The notes beneath the pieces are model-generated. The model saw only the letters and a list, made by a program, of their open reading frames with translations, made no database searches and was not told the origin of the DNA. A DNA stretch of 64,000 bases, taken from assembly GCF_964020195.1 (NCBI RefSeq), contig NZ_OZ026539.1, positions 1,430,299 to 1,494,298 of the forward strand, in the 5' to 3' direction. Both the position numbers and the translations under genes were made by a program. The DNA is from Spiroplasma endosymbiont of Lasioglossum villosulum (GTDB taxonomy: Bacteria > Bacillota_I > Bacilli_A > Mycoplasmatales > VBWQ01). Shown piece after piece: positions 20,308 to 31,085 of the stretch (its first letter is position 1; each line of letters begins with the position of its first letter).

Positions 20308-20797
20308 AAAGTATTACATTAAATGTAAAATAGAACAAGATACAAATTTGAATAATTTTTTAAATTCAGAATTTAATGTTGAAAGTTTTAAAAAAGTCTT
20401 CAAAACTATAATTTTGATATTTTTTAAATATGAATTGTTTGAATTTAAGACATTATTAAATTTCTATCCAAATTTAAAATCTGAAGCAAATGCTTATGAA
20501 AACTTTAGTAATAAAATAATTGATTTGTGTTTGAAAAATGATTCATTGAAATTAAAAATTATTAAAGAATATACAAAAGTAGTTGAAGAAATTGTTAAAA
20601 AATCAATAACAGTAGCAGAAGATTGAAATAATGCATCTATAAATTTTACTGAAACTATTTTAAGTAAAATATTATGAAAAGAAATACCATTTTATTCACA
20701 ATGAAATAAAACAGATATAGATTTTATTAATCAAGAAAATAGCAAAGTTTCAACAAGTAAAGGTCAAAGTTCTAGTAATAAATTACAAAAAATATAA
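20264..20797 (+). CDS. Hypothetical protein overlapping the preceding gene
   Basis: A 177-residue protein, helical and Lys/Asn-rich, containing three UGA Trp codons in its C-terminal third and ending 'SSSNKLQKI'. No clear ribosome site precedes the ATG at 20264, and an overlap of 44 bases with the upstream ORF suggests either coupling or a frameshift that once joined the two. The 284 bases after it (to 21082) hold no gene that I can support. Confidence 0.5.
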
Positions 20798-21082
20798 ATC
20801 TTAGATACTTTTAAACTTTAGACATATTACGCAACTAATTAATTTTAAAAATTGAAAAAATATTTAATATTTTACTTCATTAATTGATTTATAGTAGTGT
20901 TTGGAGAAATTATAAGGTAGCGATGTTATTAATTTTTATCCATATATAATTTCATATATCCTTGAAATGAAATGAAATAAATTACCTTTTATACACTGAA
21001 AAAAGTTTTAAAAATATTATAATAAATAAATGATATATTTGAATATGTCACCATAAATCTAAAAATTTTAAAGAGGTATAAA

Positions 21083-21679
21083 ATGAAAAGAATATTAAAT
21101 ATTTTAAGTTGTTTAACATTTAGTGCATTAACTACTATTAACATTAACGCTTGTGACTTTTTTGATAACAACCCTCACAAATCAAAATCTTTGTACGAAA
21201 ATGAAGAATGATTTAATGGCACAAGTTCTCAATATGAAGGCAATATTGTAGACAATATCAATATAATGTCTTGAAAAAAATATCATTTAGATTGACAATC
21301 ATTTATTAAAAAGTATCAATTGTTAAATTTTGATGATAAAGCAATTATTAAAGTTGAAACTGCCACATATAAAAACTGTATATGACATAATTTACCATCT
21401 CAAATTACAGGACCTAACTTATCAGTTAATACAGCAAAAATTAACACATCAAGTAACACAAATGATGAAAAAAACAAAATTTGTTGAAATATAGAATTTA
21501 TGTATTATTATGGCAGTTGATTTACTCCGTTAGTTTTTATTCATATATATGCTCAAGCATTTTTTTGATATAGTAATAATGGCAATATATATTTATCTAT
21601 TCATTTAAAAGAAGAATCAAAAAATGCTGTAGAAGGAGCACACTTTAAATTTCAAATAAATAGTACATATTTAAGCTAA
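21083..21679 (+). CDS. Lipoprotein, unknown function
   Basis: A 198-residue protein with a lipoprotein signal peptide: MKRILN, hydrophobic core 'ILSCLTFSALTTI', lipobox 'INAC' at residue 24. The mature domain is rich in Trp coded by UGA and aromatic residues ('MYYYGSWFTPLVFIHIYAQ'), suggesting a beta-rich surface domain. An AAGAGGT site precedes the start. A second lipoprotein gene is at 22247. Confidence 0.7.
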
Positions 21680-21718
21680 ATTTATTAATTATAATAATGA
21701 AAAGGGGACAATATAACA

Positions 21719-22102
21719 ATGAATGATGAAGATGAAAAATGTGACTTAGAAGTTAAATCAATTTTAGAAAAACAATATAAAAATGATCAAATCAAAGAGT
21801 TCTTAGTAAAACTTATAAATTCAAAAAAAGAAGAAAATAAATTTTATAGTAACTTAGAATTACTGGCGGATGTTTCACTATATTATAAAAAAATTAAAAA
21901 AACTGTTAAAATAACAAATAATATTTTGGAAATAATAAGCAAAATTTTAAAATTAAATGATACTGAAATAAATAATTTTTTAAGTTTAAGTTGAAATAAA
22001 ATTCAAGAAATAACTACAGAAAAAATCATAAATATCGAAGAAATTAATGATTTATTAAATGAACCTTTTGTAAATACTTCATATATTAATCAAAAAATTT
22101 AA
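21719..22102 (+). CDS. Hypothetical helical protein
   Basis: A 127-residue acidic helical protein (start MNDEDEK) with one UGA Trp and an AAAGGGG ribosome site. It lies 39 bases after the lipoprotein gene at 21083 and may be in the same transcript. No family is recognised. Confidence 0.6.
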
Positions 22103-22246
22103 TATAGATTTCTAATTTAATATCTTTCTAAAATACTTATATTAACTTCATAAATAACACTCAAAAGTATTATAAATACTATTTTATTTTTGAAATAATG
22201 TAAAATTATTTTATAAAAGGGTTAAAGTTTGAAAAAGGGGTATTTT

Positions 22247-23173
22247 ATGAAAAATTTAAAAAGTATACTATCAATTGTAGATGTTTTAGGATTTACAGCA
22301 GCAACAACAAGCAATGTCTCTGCATGTATAAGTAATATAACAAGTAATTTTCAAGAAATAACAAATTGAAAAGAAAATAATGGTGAAATTCAAAGCTTAG
22401 TTAATAATAAAAATACTATTTATGCAGGAACCAAAACTGGTGATGACAAAGGTAATTTATTTAAAATTACAAAAGATGACACAACAACACCTTTAACAAA
22501 TTGAAAAGAAAGTAATGGTAAAGTTCAAAGTTTATTAAATGTTAATGATACGATCTATGTTAGAACAAAAACTGGCGATGGCAAAGGTAATTTATTTAAA
22601 ATTACTAATGATGATACAATAACAGCACTATCTGATTGAAAAGATACTAATGGTGAAGTTCGTGGTTTACTAAATGTCAATGGCACAATTTATGTTGGAA
22701 CTAAAACAACACCCGTTGATAATGTATATACAGGAAAGTTAATTAAAATTACAAAAGATGACACAATAACAATATTATCAAAATGAAATGTAAACAATGG
22801 TGAAATTTATAGTTTAACTACTTCAACAAACGAAAATATTTATATCGGAACTAAAACTGGTGATGGTCAAGGATATTTATATAAAGTTAAAGAAGATGGT
22901 GAAAATACAGTAGTAACTAACTGAAAAGATACTAATGGTGAAGTTTTAAGTCTAGTTAATGATAATAATACAATTTTTGTTGGAACAAGAACTACTGATG
23001 GTAAAGGAAGATTATTTAAAGTTGTCTATACAGTAGCAATTGGTATTTTTAGTTGAAGTAGCAGTGGTGGTGAAGTACATAGTTTATTAAATATCAATGG
23101 TATTGTTTACGCTGGAACTAAAATTAATGATAATAAAGGAAAACTATTTAAAAGTTTAAATCCAGAAGGATAA
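22247..23173 (+). CDS. Lipoprotein with six beta-propeller-like repeats
   Basis: A 308-residue protein with signal peptide MKNLKSILSIVDV and lipobox 'VSAC' (Cys at about residue 27), followed by six repeats of about 43-48 residues. Each repeat starts with W, then NGEV.SLLN, TIYVGTKTGD, and closes with LFKIT and a DDT turn. The Trp opening most repeats is encoded by UGA. Six blades of this size would fit a six-bladed propeller at the cell surface, suggesting ligand or host-surface binding (inference). Repeat 4 carries a small deviation and repeat 6 is truncated. A bidirectional terminator follows. Confidence 0.75.
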
Positions 23174-23207
23174 TAAAAACTAATTAATTTAATTTATTAA
23201 CTTCTTT

Positions 23208-23243
23208 TAAAAAAACCTAAAATTAAATTTTAGGTTTTTTATT
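23208..23243. terminator. Bidirectional terminator between lipoprotein gene and dnaB
   Basis: Inverted repeat AAAAACCTAAAAT-TAA-ATTTTAGGTTTTT with A/T runs on both sides, serving the convergent genes at 22247 and 23248. Confidence 0.85.
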
Positions 23244-23247
23244 ATTT

Positions 23248-24588
23248 TTATCCTGTATAATTTTCAAACTTACCTCATTTTGGAATAAAAACAGTTACTA
23301 CTTTTCCTGTCGGGCCGTTTCGATGTTTAGAAATAAGAATTTCAGCAAGATTACTTTCTTGTGAACTTGTTGTTTCTTCTCTATTTTTTTCCTTATAATA
23401 ATCATCACGATATAAAAACATAATTACATCAGCATCTTGTTCAATAGCCCCTGACTCACGTAAATCAGACATTAAAGGGCGTTTTTCTTCACGTCTCTCC
23501 ACCATTCTTGATAATTGTGATAAACAAACAATTGGTACTCTTAATTCTCTTGCCAAAATTTTTAAACTACGAGAAATATTTGAAACTTCTTGTTGACGTG
23601 ATTCACTATCTCTACCAGTTAATAACTGTAAATAATCAATAATTACTAACTTAATGCTATTTTCACGACTTAATTTTCTTAATTTAGTTTGCAACTCTAA
23701 AACTCTTAAACCAGGTGTATCATCAATAATAATTCTTTTTTGTTTCAATTGCTCAGCAGTAGCACTAATACGATTTCAATCAGCCTGTGTAAATTTAGAC
23801 TTATTACGTAAACGATTAGCATCAAAATGTCCTTGACAAGAAATCATTCTTGTAATTAATTGATCTTTTGGCATTTCTAATGAAAAAATAACAACAACAT
23901 CGTTTTTATTATCTTGTTCATTAGCAGCATTTAAAGCAAAATTAAGTGCTAAGGCGGTTTTACCCATTGAAGGTCTAGCTGCTAAAATAATTAAGTCACC
24001 TCGTTGAAAACCACTAGTAATCATATCCAAATTGTTAATACCTGAACTTGTACCAGTAATATTAACTGTTGATTTTTGTAGTTGTTCAATTTTAGTTACC
24101 ACATCATCAATGTGTTCACTAATTGGCAACATCTCTTCATGATTACGTTCACTACTTACTTGTACAATTTGAGCTTCAGCAGCAATTAAAACTTCATTAA
24201 TTGACTTTTCACTTTGTAACTCTTTACCAATATTTTTTAAAGCATTTTCTAATTGTCGTTTAGTAGTTCTTTCAATCAAAATATCAATGTGTTCTTTTAA
24301 ATTAGCATCAGTAATATATTGAGCCACTAAAGAAGATAAATATTCAATTCCACCAATTTTATCCAAATTATTTTGCTTAACTAATTCTTCGGCAATAGTT
24401 GTTACATCAATACCAGAATTATTTTTATAAAGATTGGTAATTGTTTTAAAAATAATTTGATTAGAATTAATTGTAAAGTCATGTGGTGCCAATAAATTTA
24501 ATGCACTTTCACATGCTGGTGATGATTGAATCATCGCACTTAAAACATTAACTTCTGCATTATTTATATATTGACTATTGTTAGACAT
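23248..24588 (-). CDS. dnaB: Replicative DNA helicase DnaB
   Basis: Hexameric 5'-3' helicase at the replication fork. The 446-residue protein has an N-terminal helical domain ('NNAEVNVLSAMIQSS'), the RecA-like core with Walker A 'AARPSMGKTALAL' near residue 203, Walker B 'LVIIDYLQLL', and downstream motifs 'SQLSRMVERREEKRP' and 'LRESGAIEQDADV'. Two UGA Trp codons are present. Start ATG overlaps the end region of rplI (gap of 2 bases), giving an operon gdpP-rplI-dnaB, the same order as in Bacillus. Confidence 0.97.
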
Positions 24589-24590
24589 AA

Positions 24591-25034
24591 TTATTCTCCT
24601 AAAACTTCAACCTTTAATTGTGCAATAATTGTAACATCTAATTTAATATTAATGTTAGTTATACCTAATTCATTAATAGGATTAAATTTAACAAATTTAT
24701 GTTTATCAATTTTAATGTTATATTTTTGCACTAGTTGTTCACAAATTTGTTTTGAAGAAATAGCACCAGAAACTTTACCATTATTACTTTTTAATTTAAA
24801 TTGTAAAGTAATTAAAGCTAATTGTTCTTTAATTTTTTGTAAATCTTCTAATTCCATTTCTCGTTGTATTTTTTTATTTTCAATTACTTTTTGATTAATT
24901 TTTAATGCTTCTGATGTAGCAATTACAGCTAATTTTCTAGGTAATAAATAATTTTTACCATAACCATCACTAACATTAACAACTTCACCTTTTTTACCAT
25001 AATTTTTAACATCCGTTAAAAGTACAACTTTCAT
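24591..25034 (-). CDS. rplI: Ribosomal protein L9
   Basis: A 147-residue L9: N-terminal domain 'MKVVLLTDVKNYGKKGEVV' with the RNA-binding 'DGYGKNYLLPRKLA', a long connecting helix and a C-terminal domain starting near residue 78. The ATG at 25034 is preferred over another 9 bases upstream because L9 begins MKV in nearly all bacteria. It sits between gdpP and dnaB. Confidence 0.96.
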   Translation of the reverse strand: MKVVLLTDVKNYGKKGEVVNVSDGYGKNYLLPRKLAVIATSEALKINQKVIENKKIQREMELEDLQKIKEQLALITLQFKLKSNNGKVSGAISSKQICEQLVQKYNIKIDKHKFVKFNPINELGITNINIKLDVTIIAQLKVEVLGE

Positions 25035-25066
25035 TGTAAACATCTCACTTTCTATTTTAATAATTT

Positions 25067-27064
25067 TTAATACCTTTCAGTAGTAGCACTCTCACTTTGA
25101 TATACACCACTTTCAATTAGTTTTACCAATTCATCATACAATGCTCTAATTCCCAATTTACTACTTTGGACAGCAGCAGCACTAAAGTGACCACCACCAC
25201 CTAAGTTTTCACAAATAATTTGAACATTTATTTCACCGTTGCTTCGTGCTGATAAACAGGCACGTCCTTGACGATCATAAGCAATAGTAAATGATGCTTT
25301 ACAATCACGTAAGTCTAACAACATTTCTGAAATTTGGGCTAAATATGAAGTATGTACTTCTAAGTTTTCATCACCAACAGCAACTAAAAATCCTTTTTTA
25401 ATTTCTTGGGCGTGACTAATTAAAGCAAATTTATCAATTAGTTCATTTAAACTATTTTTCAATAATCCTTTAACTTTAGAAGGAGAAGCGCCTCAATCAG
25501 TTAATAATCCACAGGCTTCAAAAGTTCTTCTTGTTGTTCTTACTTGGAAATTATTAGTATCAATTAAAATACCTGCAAACATTATATTTCATAAAAATTC
25601 TGATTCAATATTATTAAAATCATTATAATAAATAATTTCTGTCATTGCTTCAGCTGTTGAAGAAGTTCCTGCATCAATATAAGAAGTAATGGTACTACTA
25701 ATTGATTCATCAGAAACACGATGATGATCAATAACAATAATTTTTACAGCTTTACTTAATAAATCAGGACTATCAACGCGTTGCGGATTATGAGTATCAA
25801 CAACAATTAATAAAGTATTTGCATGAAGAAATTTAAGTGCTTGTTTACCTGTAATAAAATTACGACTAATATAACTTTCAGGAACAAGTTCATGAAGAAT
25901 TTTTAATGTTTTTTCATCAACTTCATTTTGATTAATAACATAATGAGCACTTTTATTTAAACTTTTAGCAATTTCAATAATGGCTGTTCCTGAAGAAATA
26001 CTATCAAAATCAGCAGCTGCATGTCCCATAACTAAAATGTTTTCTGCTAATTTTATTTCATTATATAATGATTGTGCAAACATTCTAATATTAATTTTAG
26101 ATTCTGATTGTTTTGCTTCAATAGTACCTCCAATAAAAACTGTATTACCACCAAATTCACGAATAACTACTTGATCACCACCACGATAAACTGCTAACTC
26201 TTTACTTTCAATAGCCAAATCATATAGATCTTTACTAATAGCATTACCATAAGAGAAACCAGCAGATAACGTAATATCTGCTTTAAATTTTTTAACACCT
26301 TCTCGAATATTTTTAATAAGTGGAAAGTTATCATTTCTTGCTTTATTAAATTCATTTTGATAAAGTAAAATATTGTAACCATCTTCAATATTACCTAATA
26401 ATAAACCTGAATAATTATTAGCAAAATCATTTAATTCAGTTTTAATAAATGCTTCAACACGAATTTGATTCTCAACTCTTAATTTTTGTAAAGAATTATA
26501 AAAATTATCAATACTAATTACACCAAAAACTAATTTTTCTTGCTGTAATTTATTATATAAGAAATGATATTTAGTTGTTTCTTGTAACAAAATTGTTCTA
26601 GTTTGTACTAAATAAATAGCATCATAAAGCATATCTTCAATTTTAAGTGTAATTTGAGTAATATTATTACTAATTAATTGTTCTAAATCTCTTGATAGTT
26701 TAACAATTGATTTTCCAATTAATCTACCTAAACCTTTATCTTCTAAAAATTCACTTACTCACATAATTGATAAATCACTATCCAAAACAATCATACCAAC
26801 ACTACCAAAAGTTAAAGCTTGTGCATTATTTAATTTTATGATTTCGGCTGTGTTAATATAACGATGACGAATTCATAAACTAAATAAAAAAATATAAAGA
26901 CAAACAATAATAAAATTACCTAAAACTAAACTTAAAATTACAGTAATAGTGACCACTTGTTCTGCTGTCTCAATATTAACAATAAAATAAGTCAAGCCAA
27001 TTAAAATTTCAACTACTAATCAAACAATCATTATTAAATGATAATTTCTTAACGATTTGAACAC
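25067..27064 (-). CDS. gdpP: Cyclic-di-AMP phosphodiesterase GdpP-like (PAS-GGDEF-DHH)
   Basis: Hydrolyses c-di-AMP in the family. The 665-residue protein has two membrane helices (about residues 8-30 and 40-65), a PAS-like segment ('FGSVGMIVLDSDLS', about 95), a degenerate GGDEF domain (about 170-310), then DHH ('MGHAAADFDSISSG' near 345, 'VIDHHRVSD' near 445) and DHHA1 ('LGGGGHFSAAA' near 620). The start is GTG at 27064, preceded by GAAGGAAG at suitable spacing; no ATG fits. UGA Trp codons lie in the N-terminal part and after residue 490. The first DHH motif lacks the usual Lys after GH but keeps the metal-binding His and Asp residues. Confidence 0.9.
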
Positions 27065-27215
27065 TTTGTCACTTCCTTCTAATATTATTAATTATACTAT
27101 AACACTAATACTAAAAACAGCCATTATCTTTTATGTAATATAATACTATTAAGGTCTTTTTATTTTAATTTTAAACTATTATTTAAAATAAAATATTTTT
27201 AAGATAAAAATAAAT

Positions 27216-27252
27216 AAAAATTGAGTAAGATTTGTAAACTTACTCAATTTTT
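27216..27252 (-). terminator. Terminator of rpsF-ssb-rpsR operon
   Basis: Inverted repeat AAAAATTGAGTAAG / CTTACTCAATTTTT, partly overlapping the rpsR stop codon; on the minus strand it is followed by a T-rich tail. Confidence 0.85.
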
Positions 27253-27482
27253 TATCTTGAATATCTTAATAATCCCATGATTTGGGCACGTTTTATATTT
27301 TTAGCAATTAAACGTTGATACTTTGGATTAGTACCTGTTGTTCTTGCTGGCAAAATTTTGCTATTATTACCCATAAATTTACTTAGTAATTCAATATCTT
27401 TATAATCAATATAAGTAATATTATTTTTAGTAATAAAACAAGATTTTCTTCTTGTAAAATTTCTTGGTTTACCAGTGTTCAT
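27252..27482 (-). CDS. rpsR: Ribosomal protein S18
   Basis: A 76-residue S18 of the 30S platform, partner of S6. It has 'RKSCFITKNNITYIDYKD' and the conserved 'KILPARTTGTNPKYQR' and 'KRAQIMGLLRY'. Last gene of the rpsF-ssb-rpsR operon, directly followed by a terminator hairpin. Confidence 0.97.
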   Translation of the reverse strand: MNTGKPRNFTRRKSCFITKNNITYIDYKDIELLSKFMGNNSKILPARTTGTNPKYQRLIAKNIKRAQIMGLLRYSR

Positions 27483-27494
27483 AATTATCCTCCT

Positions 27495-27998
27495 TTAATT
27501 ATTTAAATCTCAAATGATATCTTCTTCATCAAATTCTATATTTTGAATAGCAGTTTCTTTTTCTTGAAGCTGATTAGTATTAGTAAAGGCAATATCAGTA
27601 CTATAATTAGGACTTTTAAAAGCATCATCTAAATGAATTTTATTCTCATCTCTTGGTTTTGAATAATTAATATTAGCATTATTATCACTACTATCTTTTT
27701 TACGATTATCTAAAAAAGTAACAGTTTGTGCAACCACTTCAGTAATATATAGTTCTTTTCCATTTTGATCGGTTGATTTTCTTACTGACAGTCTTCCTGA
27801 AACTGAAATTAAAGAACCTTTAACTAAATAATTAGTCATATTTTCAGCAACTTTATTTCAAGCCACACACGAAATATAATCAGCTTGATTTTGAATATTA
27901 TTAACTGCAAGTGTAAAAAAAATAAAAGGTTTTCCTGTTGAAGTTTGATATAACTTTAAATCACGAGTGATTCTACCAATTAATGTAACAATATTCAT
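27495..27998 (-). CDS. ssb: Single-stranded DNA-binding protein
   Basis: A 167-residue OB-fold SSB: 'MNIVTLIGRITRDLKLYQT', 'FTLAVNN', 'YISCVAWNKVAENMTNYL' and 'GSLISVSGRLSVR'. The acidic C-terminal tip ends 'EEDIIWDLNN' (Trp from UGA) rather than the usual DDDIPF; it still offers acidic and aromatic residues for partner binding. Its location between rpsF and rpsR is the standard one in Firmicutes. Confidence 0.96.
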
Positions 27999-28028
27999 TT
28001 TTTATCCTCACTTTTAACTTAGATTTTA

Positions 28029-28556
28029 TTAATCTTTTTGTTCAGTATTCGATGCATTATTATTAGTATTTGTTTTTGAATTTTGGTAATTAGTTTTTGT
28101 ACGATAAGATGATTCAGTACCAGCGATTGGTCTTGGTTTTCTTTCACCATTTTCATCACGATTATAAGAAGGACGATTTCCTGGTCTTGTTGGTCGAGAG
28201 AAAGAACTAGATTCTACTTGACGTTTTGGTTTAAACTTATTAACTTTTTCACTATCTAAATTAATAACTAAAAAACGCATTACGTCTAATTGTCTTTGTT
28301 TATTTAAAGCTACACGATTAAAGTTAGCAATGTTTTCTGGTGAAGTTAGCACTTCAATAATAAAATAATGACCCTTAACTTTTTTGTTAATAGGATAAGC
28401 AAATTGACGAATAGAATCTTGTTCTTTAGTAATTTTTCCAGCATTTTTAGTTAAAATTTCACAAAATTCTTTTTTAATTAATTGTGCTTTTTCTTGATTT
28501 TGATCATCAACGATGTACATAATTTCATAATTATGCTTTTGTTTTAAATCTTCCAA
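28029..28556 (-). CDS. rpsF: Ribosomal protein S6 with extended C-terminus, TTG start
   Basis: S6 of the 30S platform: 'KHNYEIMYIVDDQNQEKAQ', 'IRQFAYPINKKVKGHYFII', 'LDVMRFLVIN'. The 175-residue protein carries an Arg/Ser/Asn-rich C-terminal tail from about residue 100, longer than the usual 95-100-residue S6. The start is TTG at 28556, 9 bases after a perfect AAAAGGAGG; no ATG lies between that site and the conserved core. The leader can fold so that the ribosome site is paired (see separate entry). First gene of the rpsF-ssb-rpsR operon. Confidence 0.92.
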   Translation of the reverse strand: MEDLKQKHNYEIMYIVDDQNQEKAQLIKKEFCEILTKNAGKITKEQDSIRQFAYPINKKVKGHYFIIEVLTSPENIANFNRVALNKQRQLDVMRFLVINLDSEKVNKFKPKRQVESSSFSRPTRPGNRPSYNRDENGERKPRPIAGTESSYRTKTNYQNSKTNTNNNASNTEQKD

Positions 28557-28559
28557 TGT

Positions 28560-28608
28560 TCGAAGACCTCCTTTTGGGCATATGGCTCTGATGAGCAAGG
28601 AGTAAATA
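28560..28608 (-). promoter_or_regulatory. rpsF leader: hairpin sequestering the Shine-Dalgarno site
   Basis: On the minus strand ACTCCTT (28603-28597) can pair with the AAGGAG of the ribosome site (28573-28568). Between them lie an internal GCTC-ATCA-GAGC hairpin and an unpaired CATATGCCCA segment. This is the right position for the known S6:S18 autoregulatory leader of bacteria, but I cannot confirm the CCG-bulge consensus by eye. Confidence 0.5.
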
Positions 28609-28747
28609 TATTAAGTTTGATTTTTAAATATTTGACTCATACAATATTATAACGTAATTACCTTTAAAGTAAAGGAAAAATAACAATAATTATTAATATA
28701 ACATGAGAAAAAATGACTAAATAAAAATTTGATTTCAATAAGAAATT

Positions 28748-29347
28748 TTATTTTATATAATCAATTATTTTTTGTACTATTTCCTTAGGAGTTAAATCAT
28801 TAGTGTCAATTACTAAAAAATTAAAGTTATTTTTTTCTTTTTCATATCACTGTTCATATTTTTTATTTAATAAACTTCAGTATTCATGAGGTACATGTTT
28901 TTCTGATTCACGACCACGAAGGTTTATGCGTTCAATTGTGTTTTCAAGATTTGCTTTTAAATAGACAATTAAATCAGGCTTAATTTGTGGATCAAAATAA
29001 AGTGATGAAATAATAACATTATTATAAAAATTTAAATACACTTCATAATCTCTATCATTCATATTGTTTTGAGCTTTTAATACCTCAACAAAAATAGGAT
29101 CTTCTAAAATACTACGATCAAAAATAACATTGTTAAAATTTTGTGCTTCTTTTAATTGTTTACTTCGTGCCATCAGCATAAATACTTGCATTTTAAAAGC
29201 ATATTCTAAAGGATTTTGATAAAAATCATCTAAATAGGGATTACTAGTAACTGGCTCGTCCATAATTTTATATTTTAATAATTTTGCTAATTCTCTACTA
29301 ATAGTGCTCTTACCAACACCAACTACACCAGATAATACAATTTTCAT
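28748..29347 (-). CDS. Deoxyadenosine/deoxyguanosine kinase (dNK family)
   Basis: Salvages deoxynucleosides to dNMPs. The 199-residue protein has the P-loop 'GVVGVGKSTIS' at residue 7, 'DEPVTSNPYLDDFY', the 'FDRSILEDPIF' (DRS motif), and the lid 'RINLRGRESEK'. These fit the Mycoplasma deoxyadenosine kinase type better than thymidine kinase. Two UGA Trp codons occur in the C-terminal 40 residues. It lies alone upstream of the rpsF operon. Exact substrate preference cannot be told from sequence alone. The 390 bases to the next gene contain no ORF that I can support. Confidence 0.88.
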
Positions 29348-29738
29348 TTTTTGCCTCCCATAATATATGATTATAATTAATTTATCTTAATATATAAATT
29401 TTCTCCCTCCAAATAAAAAAACATTTAATAAATTAAATTTTACTTTTACTAAAACTCGTTGCTTATATTTTCAAAGATTAACATAATATCAATTACATTT
29501 TTTGAAATTATTGATAATACACTTTCTTGATTCTACACACCCTTTAATAACTATATTTATCATAACATATAAATTTTACTCTAACTTAAATCTATTATTT
29601 TTAGTTAACTTCCATATTAGTATTTTTAAATTTATTATTTATATATGTATATTGTCCTTTATAGGTTAATTTTATAAAATTAATATGATAAAACCAAACT
29701 AATAATTTTGTACTATTAATAAATAGAGGTGAATTTGT

Positions 29739-30734
29739 ATGAATAACGACTGAGAAACATTTTTTAATTCTTCTGTACTAAAAATGAAAAAAGCAATAAT
29801 TTCTTATAATAACTTTTTAGAAGATGATAGACTAGAAAATTTTTATATTTTTGCACATATAGCTTTTAATAGACTATTTATAGCTTTTTGTATAAAAAAT
29901 GATAAAAAATATAAAAATGATAAAAAACAAAAAATTAAATTTTTTAACGAATTGTCTAATATATTAAAAAAGGAATCTGTCATAACTTCTGATGCAAAAA
30001 AAATAATAGATTTATTTAATAATATAAGAAATGAAATACATCACAATATTCATAATAATATAGACGATAAAACAATAAATTCAATAGAAAATGTAAAATT
30101 TTTGACTAGTTTAATAAACTTGTACAAAAGAATAATTTTTGAAATTTGACCCGATTTTAAATTATATGAAAACATAATATATTTTAATAATGATAATAAT
30201 AATAATTTTAATATACCATTAGAAAATACTTACATGATCAAAGTAAAAGAAATTATTAATAAAGAAGAATTGCAAAATTTCTTTAAAGAATATGCTAAAA
30301 ATATTATCATAGCAAATCATGATAGTAAAAAAGAAAACAATATTATTCTAAAAAAAGATTTAGACCCTAATGAAATAACTAAAGAAGATCTTAAACCTTC
30401 AGAAGTAGTAAGTGAATTAAAAACTCAATTTGATTCAAAATTTAATAAGATAGATTTTACAAATATATTAAAATATTTTTGTGTTTTTTCTTTACCAAAT
30501 GAAAATAGCAACTGAGAGCCTTGAAATATGTCTAATAATTATGAAAAATTAACCATATCTAATAAATTTAAAAACCATTGTTATAAATTAGACATTACAA
30601 AGAGTATTTTATATAAGAAATCTATAATTAAACTTTTACTTAATTTTTTACAAAAATATCCCAATAATTATAAAAACTTCTTGAAAGAACAAAAAAAATT
30701 TAATAATAAAGGTAATATAAATGATTTTTTATAA
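29739..30734 (+). CDS. Hypothetical protein with HEPN-like RX4H motif
   Basis: A 331-residue protein beginning M-N-N-D-W and read through four UGA Trp codons. AGAGGTGA precedes the ATG. Residues 1-130 form an all-helical unit with a conserved-looking end, 'DLFNNIRNEIHHNIHNN', in which R-N-E-I-H-H fits the RX4H motif of HEPN RNases. The middle part is charged and the C-terminal third is Lys/Asn-rich and helical. HEPN domains occur in abortive-infection and toxin systems, so a defence RNase is possible but unproven. No antitoxin-like partner adjoins it. The next 350 bases hold only the nrdJ promoter region. Confidence 0.55.
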
Positions 30735-31021
30735 TTTTTTTATTAATTTTAATTTAAAGTTTAATATTTTATTTAAACATTAAAACCTAAACTTTCCAAA
30801 AAATATTTCTTATATAGTAGGCAATAATAACGTAGAACCACAAACAATAAAATACATTATTAAAAATAAATTTATAAATAAGAAAAATTAATTTGTAAGA
30901 TTATTAGCATTGACTATATAATATTAAATTTGAATTTATTTATTTCAAAAAATAAATTTTTAATAAAATAAATTATGATATTATTTTCTGAAATAAATAA
31001 TAAATTACTAACAATGTAAAT

Positions 31022-31051
31022 TTAGACTTTAAATTTATCAATTGTTATAAT
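31022..31051 (+). promoter_or_regulatory. Probable promoter of nrdJ
   Basis: TTAGAC at 31022-31027 and TATAAT at 31046-31051 with 18-base spacing, 35 bases before the start codon, followed by AAAGGGTCAGGTG. The fit to sigma-A is good at -10 and moderate at -35. Confidence 0.5.
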
Positions 31052-31085
31052 AAGAATAAATTTGTAAAGGGTCAGGTGAATTTTT

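Noticed and set aside
20264..20797. Programmed frameshift joining 19369-20307 and 20264-20797
   Set aside because: No slippery heptamer followed by a stem was identified at the overlap; left as two ORFs with a note.
30735..31085. Possible B12 riboswitch before nrdJ
   Set aside because: No B12-box-like conserved G/C-rich elements are visible; the interval is AT-rich with only a promoter-like site.
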